From Bacillota bacterium (GTDB lineage: Bacteria; Bacillota; Clostridia; Christensenellales; Aristaeellaceae): 48,658 bases of DNA. The stretch's first letter is position 1; each line of letters opens with the position of its first letter. Below, piece by piece: positions 34,369-42,399 of this stretch. Under the pieces are notes generated by a model. It saw only the letters and a list, made by a program, of their open reading frames with translations. It was not told the origin of the DNA and ran no database searches. Both the position numbers and the translations under genes were made by a program. Location of the stretch: assembly GCA_023436585.1 (NCBI GenBank), contig JAEZIN010000026.1, positions 1 through 48,658 of the forward strand. Reading direction: 5' to 3'.

Positions 34369-34758
34369 ATGCGGCTTGCAGAAGCCATTCGGCAGCCTGC
34401 GTTATTGCGCAGCGAAGCAGTATTGCTGCCTGCCCTGCCTACGGAAAACGTCCGGGCGGCGCTTTCTCAGGTCAGGTCCAAAGATAAGAACATCCGGGTT
34501 GATGACGCTTCCTTCCAGCCTGTGGTTCCGGCTATGTCTACCAATGTCCGGGCGGGCAAGCAAGTGCAGATGATGAACGCCACTGGCTCTATGGCCGGCC
34601 GTGCCGTTTTGCAGCAGGTGGGCGCTCCATACGGAAACGCCGTTCCCAACATCCGGCAGAACGTGCGCTTCCCCGGCAGTTACGCCAATGCGGCTTCCGC
34701 GCAGAGAAAGGCCGCCGCACCGGGAGTGATCGTGGGTACGGATACCATCGGGACATGA
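34369..34758 (+). CDS. Small hypothetical protein
   Basis: A 129-residue protein I do not recognise. It is rich in Ala, Val, Asn, Gln and Arg, has no membrane segment or signal peptide, and has several NVR/NIR-type repeats (ENVRAAL, KNIRVDD, TNVRAGK, PNIRQNVRF). ATG 34369 is backed by AGGAGGAG at good distance. The composition recalls surface or coat-type proteins, but that is weak. Its stop touches the T-run of the convergent CAP gene terminator. Confidence 0.6.
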   Translation: MRLAEAIRQPALLRSEAVLLPALPTENVRAALSQVRSKDKNIRVDDASFQPVVPAMSTNVRAGKQVQMMNATGSMAGRAVLQQVGAPYGNAVPNIRQNVRFPGSYANAASAQRKAAAPGVIVGTDTIGT

Positions 34759-34816
34759 AAAAACGGCCCGATCCGCCCCGGAAAGGTTTCCCTTTTCCGA
34801 GGGCGGACGCGGGCCG
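34758..34816 (-). terminator. Terminator of the CAP-domain gene
   Basis: Long interrupted stem CGGCCCG-C-GTCCGCCC with its partner, enclosing GGAAA pairs, followed by TTTTTT on the minus strand. Confidence 0.85.
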
Positions 34817-34825
34817 CGGTCCGAA

Positions 34826-35686
34826 TTACCGTACGAAGATCTGGGTTACATACACGAAGCCGTTCTTGTCAAGGCATACGCCGATGCCCATTTTGGTCCA
34901 CTGGCTGCCCAGGATGTTCCTGCGGTGGCCGTCGCTGGACATGAAGGCGGCCTGCGCCTTGGTGACGTTGGAGTGATGGGCGATGTTCTCGCCCCAGCCG
35001 GAGAACTTGTATCCGTTGCTGCGGAGAAGGTCGCCGGCGTTGCCAAGGGTGGGGGATTCATGGGCAAAGTAATTGTTTTGAAACATGTCCGTGGATTTGA
35101 TGCGGGCGATCCGGCAGAGCTCGGGGTCCAGGGTCAGGGCGGACAAGCCGTTATTGGCCCGATCCTGGTTGAGTAAATTTGCTGCCAGCTGCTCTTGCGC
35201 AGAGACGGAAACAGGAGTATAATTGTCGGGCGCTGTAGGAGTGGGCGTGGGCTTCGCCGTTGGGGTCGCCGTGGGCGCTGCGGTGGGAGCCGTGGTAGGC
35301 GCTACTGTGGGAGCTGCTGTCGGTGCCGCGGTGGGAGCGGTTGTCGGCACGGCAGTGGGAGCCGCCGTGGGAGCCGCAGTAGGCTTCGGTGCCGGTGTCG
35401 AGGCATTGGGGCAGGGTTTGCCCGAGGGATTGTAGTCAACAATCCACATGATATCTTTGCTTCCACCGGATCCTGTGGCGGGGCGGGGAGTCGGCTGAGC
35501 TGCATTGCCGCCATTTCCGGCGGTACCATTGGGAACGGGTGTGGCCGTTGCCTTGCAGGGCGGTGTGTTCACAATATACCAACCGGAGTAACTAAATTGC
35601 GAGGTTGGTCTGCTGGCTCCAAGGGCAGTGCTGGCCGTCAATATGACGATCAGAACAAGGACGGCTGCGATTTGCTTACGGTTCAT
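34826..35686 (-). CDS. Secreted CAP-domain (SCP/YkwD-like) protein
   Basis: A 286-residue protein. Signal peptide (1-24), a poorly conserved region with cysteines 44 and 92, a linker of (PTxAP)n repeats (about 102-152), then a CAP domain (165-286). CAP signature residues are H209-E210 (FAHES), E233-N234 (GWGENIAHH) and H254 (DGHRRNILG). YkwD-like CAP proteins occur on clostridial and spore surfaces; activity is generally unknown. ATG 35686 follows GGAGGTG. The larger frame to 35764 has no ribosome site. Confidence 0.92.
   Translation of the reverse strand: MNRKQIAAVLVLIVILTASTALGASRPTSQFSYSGWYIVNTPPCKATATPVPNGTAGNGGNAAQPTPRPATGSGGSKDIMWIVDYNPSGKPCPNASTPAPKPTAAPTAAPTAVPTTAPTAAPTAAPTVAPTTAPTAAPTATPTAKPTPTPTAPDNYTPVSVSAQEQLAANLLNQDRANNGLSALTLDPELCRIARIKSTDMFQNNYFAHESPTLGNAGDLLRSNGYKFSGWGENIAHHSNVTKAQAAFMSSDGHRRNILGSQWTKMGIGVCLDKNGFVYVTQIFVR
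35242..35408. repeat. Degenerate tandem repeat coding the PTAAP linker
   Basis: Imperfect 12-base units coding PTxx (e.g. PTAA, PTVA, PTTA), about a dozen, inside the CAP gene. Low-complexity coding repeat, not CRISPR. Confidence 0.8.
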
Positions 35687-35844
35687 GAGACACCTCCTAA
35701 TTGTTACGACTTTGTGTCGCTCGAGTAATGTAAGCGTAATATAGATTTCAAATATGTTCAACAAAATTGGCAGGAAACTGGCAAGGAAATATCAGCCAAT
35801 CTGTCTAATACGAAGTACACGCCCGCAAAATTAAGGAGGACATC

Positions 35845-36255
35845 ATGATGAATTTGGTGAAATGCCCGCGCTGCGACCTGAATTATATACAGGAAGGAGA
35901 AAAATACTGCAAAGTATGCCTTCGGGAAATGAAGGGCGAACAGCCCCGCGAGGAACTGGAGCTCTGCTCCGTATGCAACGAGGCTCCTGCGCTGCCCGGC
36001 AAGGATGTTTGTCTTTTCTGCCTGAAGGAGCTAAACGGAAGCGGGCATGACGATGACGGCGATTCTCCAGAGATCATGGATGAGGCCAGCCTGACCATCG
36101 ATCCCGTGAGCACAATGGATGAAATCATTCCGGAAGTGGATGAGGATATACCGGAGCGCGAGTTTGGGGAGATCGAAAGCGAGCTTTCCCTGGAGAGCGT
36201 GCGCGAGGATGAGGAAGAGGAGCAGGACGACGACGAAGAGGAAGAGGAAGAGTAA
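35845..36255 (+). CDS. Zinc-ribbon protein with acidic tail
   Basis: A 136-residue protein. Residues 7-25 form a CPRC...CKVC zinc knuckle pair, and a second pair (CSVC...CLFC) lies at about 42-59. The second half is strongly acidic, ending in a run of Asp/Glu broken only by single residues. Two-knuckle N-termini beginning NLVKCPRC-LNY are seen in clostridial proteins of unknown function; an acidic tail could bind basic proteins or metal. ATG ATG at 35845/35848 follows AAGGAGG. Nothing else identifies its role. Confidence 0.75.
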   Translation: MMNLVKCPRCDLNYIQEGEKYCKVCLREMKGEQPREELELCSVCNEAPALPGKDVCLFCLKELNGSGHDDDGDSPEIMDEASLTIDPVSTMDEIIPEVDEDIPEREFGEIESELSLESVREDEEEEQDDDEEEEEE

Positions 36256-36287
36256 TCCCGGCCTGTTTGCAGGAAGAGGCGGATGGC

Positions 36288-36349
36288 GCAGGGCCTTCGT
36301 TTGAAATCGTCTGTGCCGGCTTGGCCGGCATGAAAAATGCGAAGCAAAC
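36288..36349. repeat. Nested stem-loop intergenic element, copy 2
   Basis: Outer stem GTTTG / CAAAC (36299-36303, 36345-36349), inner stem TGCCGGC-TTG-GCCGGCA (36314-36330). It shares TCGTTTG-AATCGTCT with copy 1. Confidence 0.55.
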
Positions 36350-36381
36350 ATGCCTTACATGTTTTCCTGAACGTATATTTG

Positions 36382-36414
36382 GCGCACCGGTCCGCGTTTT
36401 GCGGGCCGGTGCGC
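36382..36414. repeat. 14-bp inverted repeat upstream of the phosphoesterase gene
   Basis: GCGCACCGGTCCGC / GCGGGCCGGTGCGC around a GTTTT loop, one G-U pair, no T-run after it. Confidence 0.7.
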
Positions 36415-36481
36415 TGGAATACGGGGGGATTTCGCAAAGCTCGAAAAGGAAAGTATATCGCTTTTTGAAAAGGGAGGAAGC

Positions 36482-37195
36482 ATGACCATCTATGCCATTG
36501 GTGATCTGCACCTGCCCGGCGGGGACACAAAGCCCATGGATGTCTTCGGAAGCCAATGGGAGAATCATTTCGAAAGAATTGCGGCGGACTGGCGCAGACG
36601 CGTTACCCCTGACGATATTGTACTGCTGCCAGGGGACATCAGCTGGGCCATGCGTTTGGAGGACGCGCTGCCGGACCTTATGGCCATCCATGAGCTGCCT
36701 GGCAAAAAGGTACTGCTCCGGGGCAATCACGATTACTGGTGGGGGACCATCACCAGGCTTCGGGAAGCGCTGCCCAAGGGCATGTATGCCCTTCAAAATG
36801 ATTCCCTCGTAATCGGTGATTACGTGATCTGCGGCACGCGCGGATGGGTCCTGCCGGGGGAGGCCGGGCTTTCGCCCGAGGATATGCGCATATACCAGCG
36901 GGAGCTGATGCGCTTTGAGATGTCGCTTCAGGATGCCCATCGGAAGGGGCCCGACCTAAAAAAGCTGGCCATGCTGCATTACCCGCCCTTCAACGAGCGG
37001 AAGGAGCCGTCTGGCTTTACGGAGCTGATGGAACGATATGGCGTCGGGGATGCCGTATACGGCCACCTGCATGGCCCCGGCTTGAAGAGCGGCTATACGG
37101 GTCTGTGGCGGGGAATCCGCTGTTATCTGGTTTCCTGTGACGGACTTGACTTTACCTTGATGAATATCACGGAGGCGGCGGCCCAAATGGGCTAA
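36482..37195 (+). CDS. Metallophosphoesterase (calcineurin-like)
   Basis: A 237-residue enzyme with the full metallophosphoesterase set: GDLHL (metal 1), PGDISW, RGNHDYWW (metal 2), LHYPPF and GHLHG. Two metal ions would be bound. The family hydrolyses phosphomonoesters or diesters; YKL/DR-type clostridial homologues have no firm substrate. ATG 36482 follows GGGAGGAA. A terminator ends it at 37310. Confidence 0.92.
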   Translation: MTIYAIGDLHLPGGDTKPMDVFGSQWENHFERIAADWRRRVTPDDIVLLPGDISWAMRLEDALPDLMAIHELPGKKVLLRGNHDYWWGTITRLREALPKGMYALQNDSLVIGDYVICGTRGWVLPGEAGLSPEDMRIYQRELMRFEMSLQDAHRKGPDLKKLAMLHYPPFNERKEPSGFTELMERYGVGDAVYGHLHGPGLKSGYTGLWRGIRCYLVSCDGLDFTLMNITEAAAQMG

Positions 37196-37309
37196 AGGCT
37201 ATATTTGGAAAATTAATCTTTTAGCGGGCTTTGTAAGAAAATATACGGATATTTTTCATTTATTTTTCACAATAAATCGTATATATTGCCGAATCTTCTG
37301 AATTCCGCT

Positions 37310-37339
37310 GCGCCTGGGCATTGCTCAGGCGCTTTTTTT
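37310..37339 (+). terminator. Terminator of the metallophosphoesterase gene
   Basis: Stem GCGCCTG / CAGGCGC (37310-37316, 37326-37332) followed by a run of seven Ts. It separates this gene from the dcw cluster. The rest of 37196-37438 is AT-rich and without a gene. Confidence 0.85.
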
Positions 37340-37438
37340 GTGCTTTTCCAGAGAGAAATACGAACATAATTTCTCAAAAGTTCTCTTTTTGTTACGAATA
37401 TATGAATTTGAAGTAGAAAAAAATATTGCACACAGGAA

Positions 37439-37467
37439 TTGACGAGGTTCAAAAAGTGGTGCATAAT
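37439..37467 (+). promoter_or_regulatory. Promoter of mraZ and the dcw cluster
   Basis: -35 TTGACG (37439-37444), 17-base spacer, -10 CATAAT (37462-37467). Confidence 0.75.
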
Positions 37468-37499
37468 GGTTGCACATCCCTAAAAGTGGTGCAAAGTGG
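37453..37499 (+). promoter_or_regulatory. MraZ operator boxes
   Basis: Exact AAAGTGG at 37453, 37483 and 37493, with a degenerate copy ATAATGG at 37463: all on one 10-base lattice. MraZ is known to bind such direct repeats ahead of its own operon (AAAGTGG-type boxes were described in mycoplasmas; E. coli uses TGGGN repeats). The first two positions overlap the promoter spacer and -10, and the last two fall in the leader, as expected for repression. Confidence 0.85.
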
Positions 37500-37518
37500 T
37501 GGGCAAGGAGGTGGAGTT

Positions 37519-38079
37519 GTGGCGGACGAGGAGAAAGGCATGCCGGGTGACAGAACGGATGCATCTTCGCCGGAAGCGGAAAACAAGCCGGTCCAAGCCG
37601 TGAACGAGCACGCGGACGCGCCTGAGGACGCTTTTTTCGGCAGTTACGACCACGCCATCGACGGCAAAGGCCGCATCATCATCCCCTCCGACTATAGGGA
37701 AAACCTTGGCCAGCAGTTCACCATCGGCCCCACCAGGGATCAAAAAGCCATCGCCCTTTATCCCAGGCGTACCTGGCAGGCATTGCTGAAGGAAATGTCT
37801 GATATCAGGCGTCTCCACGGCAACAAGCCCAAGGTGCAGGTTTACCTGAACCGGTTTTTTAAATTCAGTTATCCCAATGTGGAGAGCGACAATCAGGGAA
37901 GGCTTCTTCTTCCTGCCAAGCTGCGCCAGGAAATGCTTGGCGACGCCAGGGATGTGGAAATCAGCGGCGTGCAGGATCATATCCGCATCGTCACCAGCGA
38001 GAAGGCGGCGGAAGAGGACCGCTACTACAAGGAGAACGAGGACGACATTCTGGAGTTTATGGGCAGCCTGGAGGTTTAG
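37519..38079 (+). CDS. mraZ: MraZ, transcriptional regulator of the dcw cluster
   Basis: A 186-residue protein. Two SpoVT/AbrB-like domains: FFGSYDHAIDGKGRIIIP (from about 38) and KFSYPNVESDNQGRLLLP (from about 113), each ending in the DNA-binding loop GR-hydrophobic-P. The usual length is about 143; the extra part is a 38-residue, acidic and polar N-terminal extension. The start chosen is GTG at 37519 with AAGGAGG seven bases upstream. The frame is open further up, but that would pass through the promoter and boxes. It is first in the cluster. rsmH, which normally follows, is absent. Confidence 0.92.
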   Translation: MADEEKGMPGDRTDASSPEAENKPVQAVNEHADAPEDAFFGSYDHAIDGKGRIIIPSDYRENLGQQFTIGPTRDQKAIALYPRRTWQALLKEMSDIRRLHGNKPKVQVYLNRFFKFSYPNVESDNQGRLLLPAKLRQEMLGDARDVEISGVQDHIRIVTSEKAAEEDRYYKENEDDILEFMGSLEV

Positions 38080-38116
38080 CCTGTTCTAAACCGGGCCTGA
38101 GGGGGATAGGATACGT

Positions 38117-38704
38117 ATGACAAGCGCCATTGGCATGAATCGTGCTGGTAAGGGCAGGTATGCTCAGGTAGGTGTGTGCAGCGGCAGCGCATGCAGGATG
38201 ACTGTGCGCCCTAACGTATTGCTTCCCTTTGGTGATCTGGATGAAAACGACATGCCAGCCCCCTTAAGGCGCCCTGTCCGCCGGGCCCCGCGCACAGCAG
38301 GATCCGCCCCGGTCACGCCCCGCCATGAGCGCCCTGTACAGCGCGGCGTCTCCTTTACCGCGGCCCTGTACATTGTGGGCTTTTTCGTGTTTGTACTTGG
38401 CATCATCACGCTGGTGAACACCAGCAGGATGACGGAAAAGTCCAAAAGCGTCAGCTCCCTGCGGGCCCAGATCGAGGCCGGACAGAAGGAAAACAACGAG
38501 CTGGCCATGCAATTGGATGAAAAGGCGGACGGGGCAAAAATCTGCTACGCCGCCGCCCGTGAACTCGGCATGGTATCCGCCGAGGGCGCGGATGTGGTAT
38601 ACTTAACCGCTCCCTCAACGCGCAGGGAAACCCAAAGCGTCCAGTCCGCCATCCCCCAGGCGCGCACTGGCATCTATGCCACATTGTTCGGCTTCATGGA
38701 TTAG
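38117..38704 (+). CDS. ftsL: FtsL-like cell division protein
   Basis: A 195-residue bitopic protein: a cytoplasmic basic region with RRPVRRAPR (to about 75), one membrane helix (about 81-102) and an extracellular coiled coil (SKSVSSLRAQIEAGQKENNEL) ending in the AARELGM segment typical of FtsL/DivIC. It should bind DivIB and DivIC and the septal transpeptidase. FtsL is poorly conserved; topology and place between mraZ and the PBP gene carry the call. Longer than usual at both ends. Confidence 0.85.
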   Translation: MTSAIGMNRAGKGRYAQVGVCSGSACRMTVRPNVLLPFGDLDENDMPAPLRRPVRRAPRTAGSAPVTPRHERPVQRGVSFTAALYIVGFFVFVLGIITLVNTSRMTEKSKSVSSLRAQIEAGQKENNELAMQLDEKADGAKICYAAARELGMVSAEGADVVYLTAPSTRRETQSVQSAIPQARTGIYATLFGFMD

Positions 38705-38746
38705 GCAAATTATGCCTGTCCCGGAGGCTGGCCGGGGGGATGAAAA

Positions 38747-40876
38747 TTGTATCCCGAACTTTTGATCCGCAAAAGACTGCTGCTGCTGACTTGCGTTTTT
38801 GTGCTGCTGTTTGTAACGGTAAGCGTACGCATCGGCAGCCTGACCATTTTTCAGGCAGAATCCCTGACGGCCCGGGGCGTGAGCCAGTGGACCAGGTCCG
38901 GCGCGGTGGCCGCCAGGCGCGGGAGTATCGTGGACCGGCTGGGGCAGACGATTACGCTCAGCACCACGGCCTACATCGTCTGCGCTAACCCGCAGTTGGT
39001 GAAGGACCCGGAGGCCATGCTGGACATCCTTTGTCCGCTGCTTTCCATCAACAGGGAAAACGCGCTGAAAAAAATCACGGACAAAACCAAGGCCTCGGTG
39101 ATATTGAAGAGGCAGGTCAGCCGCGAAACCGTGGATGAGATCCGCAGCCTGATGGCGCAGCAGGAGAATCTCAAAAGCAAGGTGCTCCAGGGCATCAGCT
39201 TTGATGAAGATACCATGCGCTGGTATCCCAAGGGCTCATTCCTGTCCCAGGTGCTGGGCCTGACCAATGTGGATAGCGTGGGCCAGTCCGGGCTGGAACA
39301 GCAGTATGATACGCTGCTGAAGGGCCGTGCGGGGGCCTTTGTCCATGAGGTGGATGCCAGGGCGCGCATGCTGCCCGACGGACAGACGGCCTATATCGAG
39401 CCGCAGGCCGGCAATACGTTGAAGCTCACCATCGACAGCACCATACAGGGCTTTTGCGAAAAGGCCATGCGGGAATGCTTCGAGGTGAACGATGCCAAGG
39501 GTGTACATGCCATCGTCATGGATGTGAAGACGGGCGCCATACTGGCCATGACGACAAAGCCCGATTATGATCCCAACAACCCGCCCAGGGATGCCATTGA
39601 TATTCTGAACCAACTGATGCGCATCCATATCATCAGCAACGTCTACGAGCCGGGCTCCACCTTCAAGATCGTCACCGCGTCCGCCGCATTGGACAGCGGC
39701 GTCACCAATCCCGAGGACAGGTTTTACTGTTCCGGCAAAATTACGGTGGACGGCGATACCATCCGCTGCTGGGGCAATCCCCACGGCGCGGAAAGCATGC
39801 GGGAAGCGCTTCAAAACAGCTGCAACCCGGTGTTCGTGGAACTGGCCGTGCGCATGGGCAAGGATACCTTCTACAAGTACCTGAAGTCCTTCGGCCTGGG
39901 CGCGCCTACCGGTATAGATTTGCCGGGTGAAGCATCGGGCATACTGATTAACAGCCGGTATGTAAAAACGGTGGACATCGCCCGTATCGGTTTTGGGCAG
40001 AGCATTGCGGTAACGCCCCTGCAGCTGATTACGGCGGCTTGCGCGGCGGTGAACGGCGGAAGGCTTCTAAAGCCGTATCTGGTGTCTGAAATCCTTTCTC
40101 CGGATGGCGAGGTCCTCCAGCGCAACGGCGCCCAGGTGGTAGCCAACCCCATCAGCCCGGAGACATCCGCTACCATGCGGGAGCTGCTGGAAAATGTGGT
40201 GGTGAACGGGGGCGGCAGGAATGCCGCCATCACCGGGTACCGCATCGGCGGCAAGACCGGCACAGCCCAGGTGTACAAGGACGGCAAGATCGTAAGGGAC
40301 GTGCACATCGGCTCGTTCCTGGGCATCGCCCCGGCAGACAATCCGCGCTTTGCCATACTGGTGGTGGTGGATGAGGCCCACGTTCCGGTGGATTACGGCG
40401 GGACCACGGCGGCCCCCTTTGCCAAGCAGGTCATGGCCGATACTTTACGGTACCTGGGCATCGCCCCGTCAGATCCCAAAGCCACACCGAGGCCGGAAGT
40501 GACGGTACCGGATGTCAGCGGTAAATCTCTCATGGACGCGAAAAAGGCGCTTGGGGAATTAAAGCTGATTTCTGTGGACGACGGGCAGTCGGATACGGTG
40601 ACAGGGCAGATGCCCGCAGCGGGCACCACCCTTCCCCAAGGCAGCCAGGTGATGCTGTACACCCAGCAGGATGTAGCGCTGACACCCATGGACCTGGTTC
40701 AAGTACCGGACGTATTCGGGCTTTCCATGGCCGAGGCCGGCAGGCTGCTTCGAATGAGAAACCTGGAAATGGAGATTGCCGGAAGCGGCCTGGCGGTATC
40801 CCAATCGCCCGCGGCAGGCGAATATGTTGCCCCTGGAACAATCATTACGGTGCAGTTTCAGATGCCTGGCGGATAA
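38747..40876 (+). CDS. ftsI: Class B penicillin-binding protein with PASTA domains (FtsI/SpoVD type)
   Basis: A 709-residue transpeptidase. Membrane helix (about 9-28), dimerisation domain, then the transpeptidase domain with S304-TFK, S358-CN and K503-TGT. Two PASTA domains end the protein (from about 585: VPDVSGKSLMDAKKAL and VPDVFGLSMAEAGRLL). Both vegetative PBP2B and sporulation SpoVD look like this. Being the only such gene in the cluster, it probably serves division. TTG at 38747 follows GGGGGGA; a nearby ATG at 38740 is out of frame. Confidence 0.93.
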   Translation: MYPELLIRKRLLLLTCVFVLLFVTVSVRIGSLTIFQAESLTARGVSQWTRSGAVAARRGSIVDRLGQTITLSTTAYIVCANPQLVKDPEAMLDILCPLLSINRENALKKITDKTKASVILKRQVSRETVDEIRSLMAQQENLKSKVLQGISFDEDTMRWYPKGSFLSQVLGLTNVDSVGQSGLEQQYDTLLKGRAGAFVHEVDARARMLPDGQTAYIEPQAGNTLKLTIDSTIQGFCEKAMRECFEVNDAKGVHAIVMDVKTGAILAMTTKPDYDPNNPPRDAIDILNQLMRIHIISNVYEPGSTFKIVTASAALDSGVTNPEDRFYCSGKITVDGDTIRCWGNPHGAESMREALQNSCNPVFVELAVRMGKDTFYKYLKSFGLGAPTGIDLPGEASGILINSRYVKTVDIARIGFGQSIAVTPLQLITAACAAVNGGRLLKPYLVSEILSPDGEVLQRNGAQVVANPISPETSATMRELLENVVVNGGGRNAAITGYRIGGKTGTAQVYKDGKIVRDVHIGSFLGIAPADNPRFAILVVVDEAHVPVDYGGTTAAPFAKQVMADTLRYLGIAPSDPKATPRPEVTVPDVSGKSLMDAKKALGELKLISVDDGQSDTVTGQMPAAGTTLPQGSQVMLYTQQDVALTPMDLVQVPDVFGLSMAEAGRLLRMRNLEMEIAGSGLAVSQSPAAGEYVAPGTIITVQFQMPGG

Positions 40877-40908
40877 CGTTCAAGTAAAGCGTAGCGGAGG
40901 GACACAAG

Positions 40909-42369
40909 ATGATATTGGAAGCGTTGCTTGCCGATTTGCCCTATTTGCTGGACACCAGCGGGGACAGAACGGTGGATATCGCGCAGATCACCTCCAACAG
41001 CCGAGAAAAGGTGGAAAAGGGGCTGTTCTTCTGCATTTCCGGGGCGCGCTTTGATGCGCATCAGTTTGCGCCCCAGGCCTTGGCAAACGGCTGTGTAGCC
41101 CTGGTGGTGGAAAGGTTCTTAAAGGACATTTCCGTTCCGCAGGTATTGGTGTCCAACAGCAGGGCAGCCATGGCCCGCATGGCTGCCGCCTTTTACGGCC
41201 ATCCGGCCAGGCAGATGAAACTGGTGGGTGTTACCGGTACCAAGGGGAAGACAACCACCAGCTATCTTCTCAAGGCCATCATGGAGCAGGCGGGATACAG
41301 CTGCGGTCTCATCGGCACCACGGGCAACATGATCGGCAGCCGCAAGCTGAAAAGCGACCTGACTACGCCTGATCCCATCGAGCTGCATGCCACGCTCAGG
41401 CAAATGGCCGATGCGGGCGTGCAGGTGGTGAGCATGGAGGTTTCCGCCCACGCTTTGGACATGCACCGGCTGGACGGCCTTGTTTTTGAGGCGGCCTGCT
41501 ATACGAATCTTTCCCAGGATCATTTGGACTATTTCCATACCATGGAACGTTATTTTGAAGCCAAGAGGCAGCTTTTCACCACCGGCATGGCCCGCAACGC
41601 ATCCTTCAACGCGGACGAGGACACCACGCCCAACATGCTCAGGGATCTGAAAATCCCCTATATCACCTACGGCATATGTGCCACCGCGGACCTGTACGCC
41701 AGGGATATTGAGATCAGCGAGGAAGGCGTCCGCTTTGATTTGAAGCTTAGGGATATGCACAACATCACCATCAACCTGAAAATGACGGGGATGTTCAACG
41801 TCTACAACGCCATCGCAGCGGCGTCCCTGGCCATGATCCTGGGGGTCTCGGCGGAGGATATCAAGCAGGGTTTGGAGAGCGTGAAGGGCGTGCCGGGCCG
41901 CATTGAGATGCTGCCCACCAATACCCCGTACAAGGTTATACTGGACTATTCCCACACGCCGGACGCGCTGGAAAACATACTCACCACAGTCCGGGAATTC
42001 GCCAGGAAGCGGGTCATCGTCGTCTTTGGCTGCGGCGGCGACAGGGATCACGGAAAGCGGCCCATCATGGGGGAGATCGGCGGCAGGCTGGCGGATTACT
42101 CCATACTGACCAGCGACAACCCCAGAACGGAAGACCCCAATGCCATCCTTGCCTCGGTGGAGGAAGGCATCCAAAAAACGCGCGGCAAGTATACCGTAAT
42201 CGAGAACCGCAGGGATGCCATCAAGCACGCCCTGGAATCCGGCAGGGAGGGCGACATTATTATCCTGGCCGGCAAGGGGCATGAAACGTACCAGGAGATC
42301 ATGGGCGTCAAGCGGCCGTTTGATGAAAAAGTGGTGGTGGCGGAGCTGCTGGAAGAAATGCGCGGATAA
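40909..42369 (+). CDS. murE: MurE, UDP-MurNAc-tripeptide synthetase (meso-DAP adding)
   Basis: A 486-residue cytosolic ligase adding the third stem-peptide residue. ATP loop GVTGTKGKTTTSYLL, Mur-family NLSQDHLDYFHTMERY with the carbamylated-lysine region, FGCGGDRDHGKRPIM, and DNPRTEDP, whose DNPR motif marks meso-diaminopimelate specificity. ATG 40909 follows GGAGGG. mraY starts 30 bases later; murF, which usually comes between, is missing. Confidence 0.97.
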   Translation: MILEALLADLPYLLDTSGDRTVDIAQITSNSREKVEKGLFFCISGARFDAHQFAPQALANGCVALVVERFLKDISVPQVLVSNSRAAMARMAAAFYGHPARQMKLVGVTGTKGKTTTSYLLKAIMEQAGYSCGLIGTTGNMIGSRKLKSDLTTPDPIELHATLRQMADAGVQVVSMEVSAHALDMHRLDGLVFEAACYTNLSQDHLDYFHTMERYFEAKRQLFTTGMARNASFNADEDTTPNMLRDLKIPYITYGICATADLYARDIEISEEGVRFDLKLRDMHNITINLKMTGMFNVYNAIAAASLAMILGVSAEDIKQGLESVKGVPGRIEMLPTNTPYKVILDYSHTPDALENILTTVREFARKRVIVVFGCGGDRDHGKRPIMGEIGGRLADYSILTSDNPRTEDPNAILASVEEGIQKTRGKYTVIENRRDAIKHALESGREGDIIILAGKGHETYQEIMGVKRPFDEKVVVAELLEEMRG

Positions 42370-42399
42370 AGCCTTGCGCGTAACACGAGGAGGAATTTT

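Noticed and set aside
35242..35408. CRISPR-like array
   Set aside because: Short coding repeats of the PTAAP linker in one frame, without spacers.
38740..38988. ATG start at 38740 for the PBP gene
   Set aside because: Out of frame with the PBP; TTG at 38747 gives the family N-terminus.
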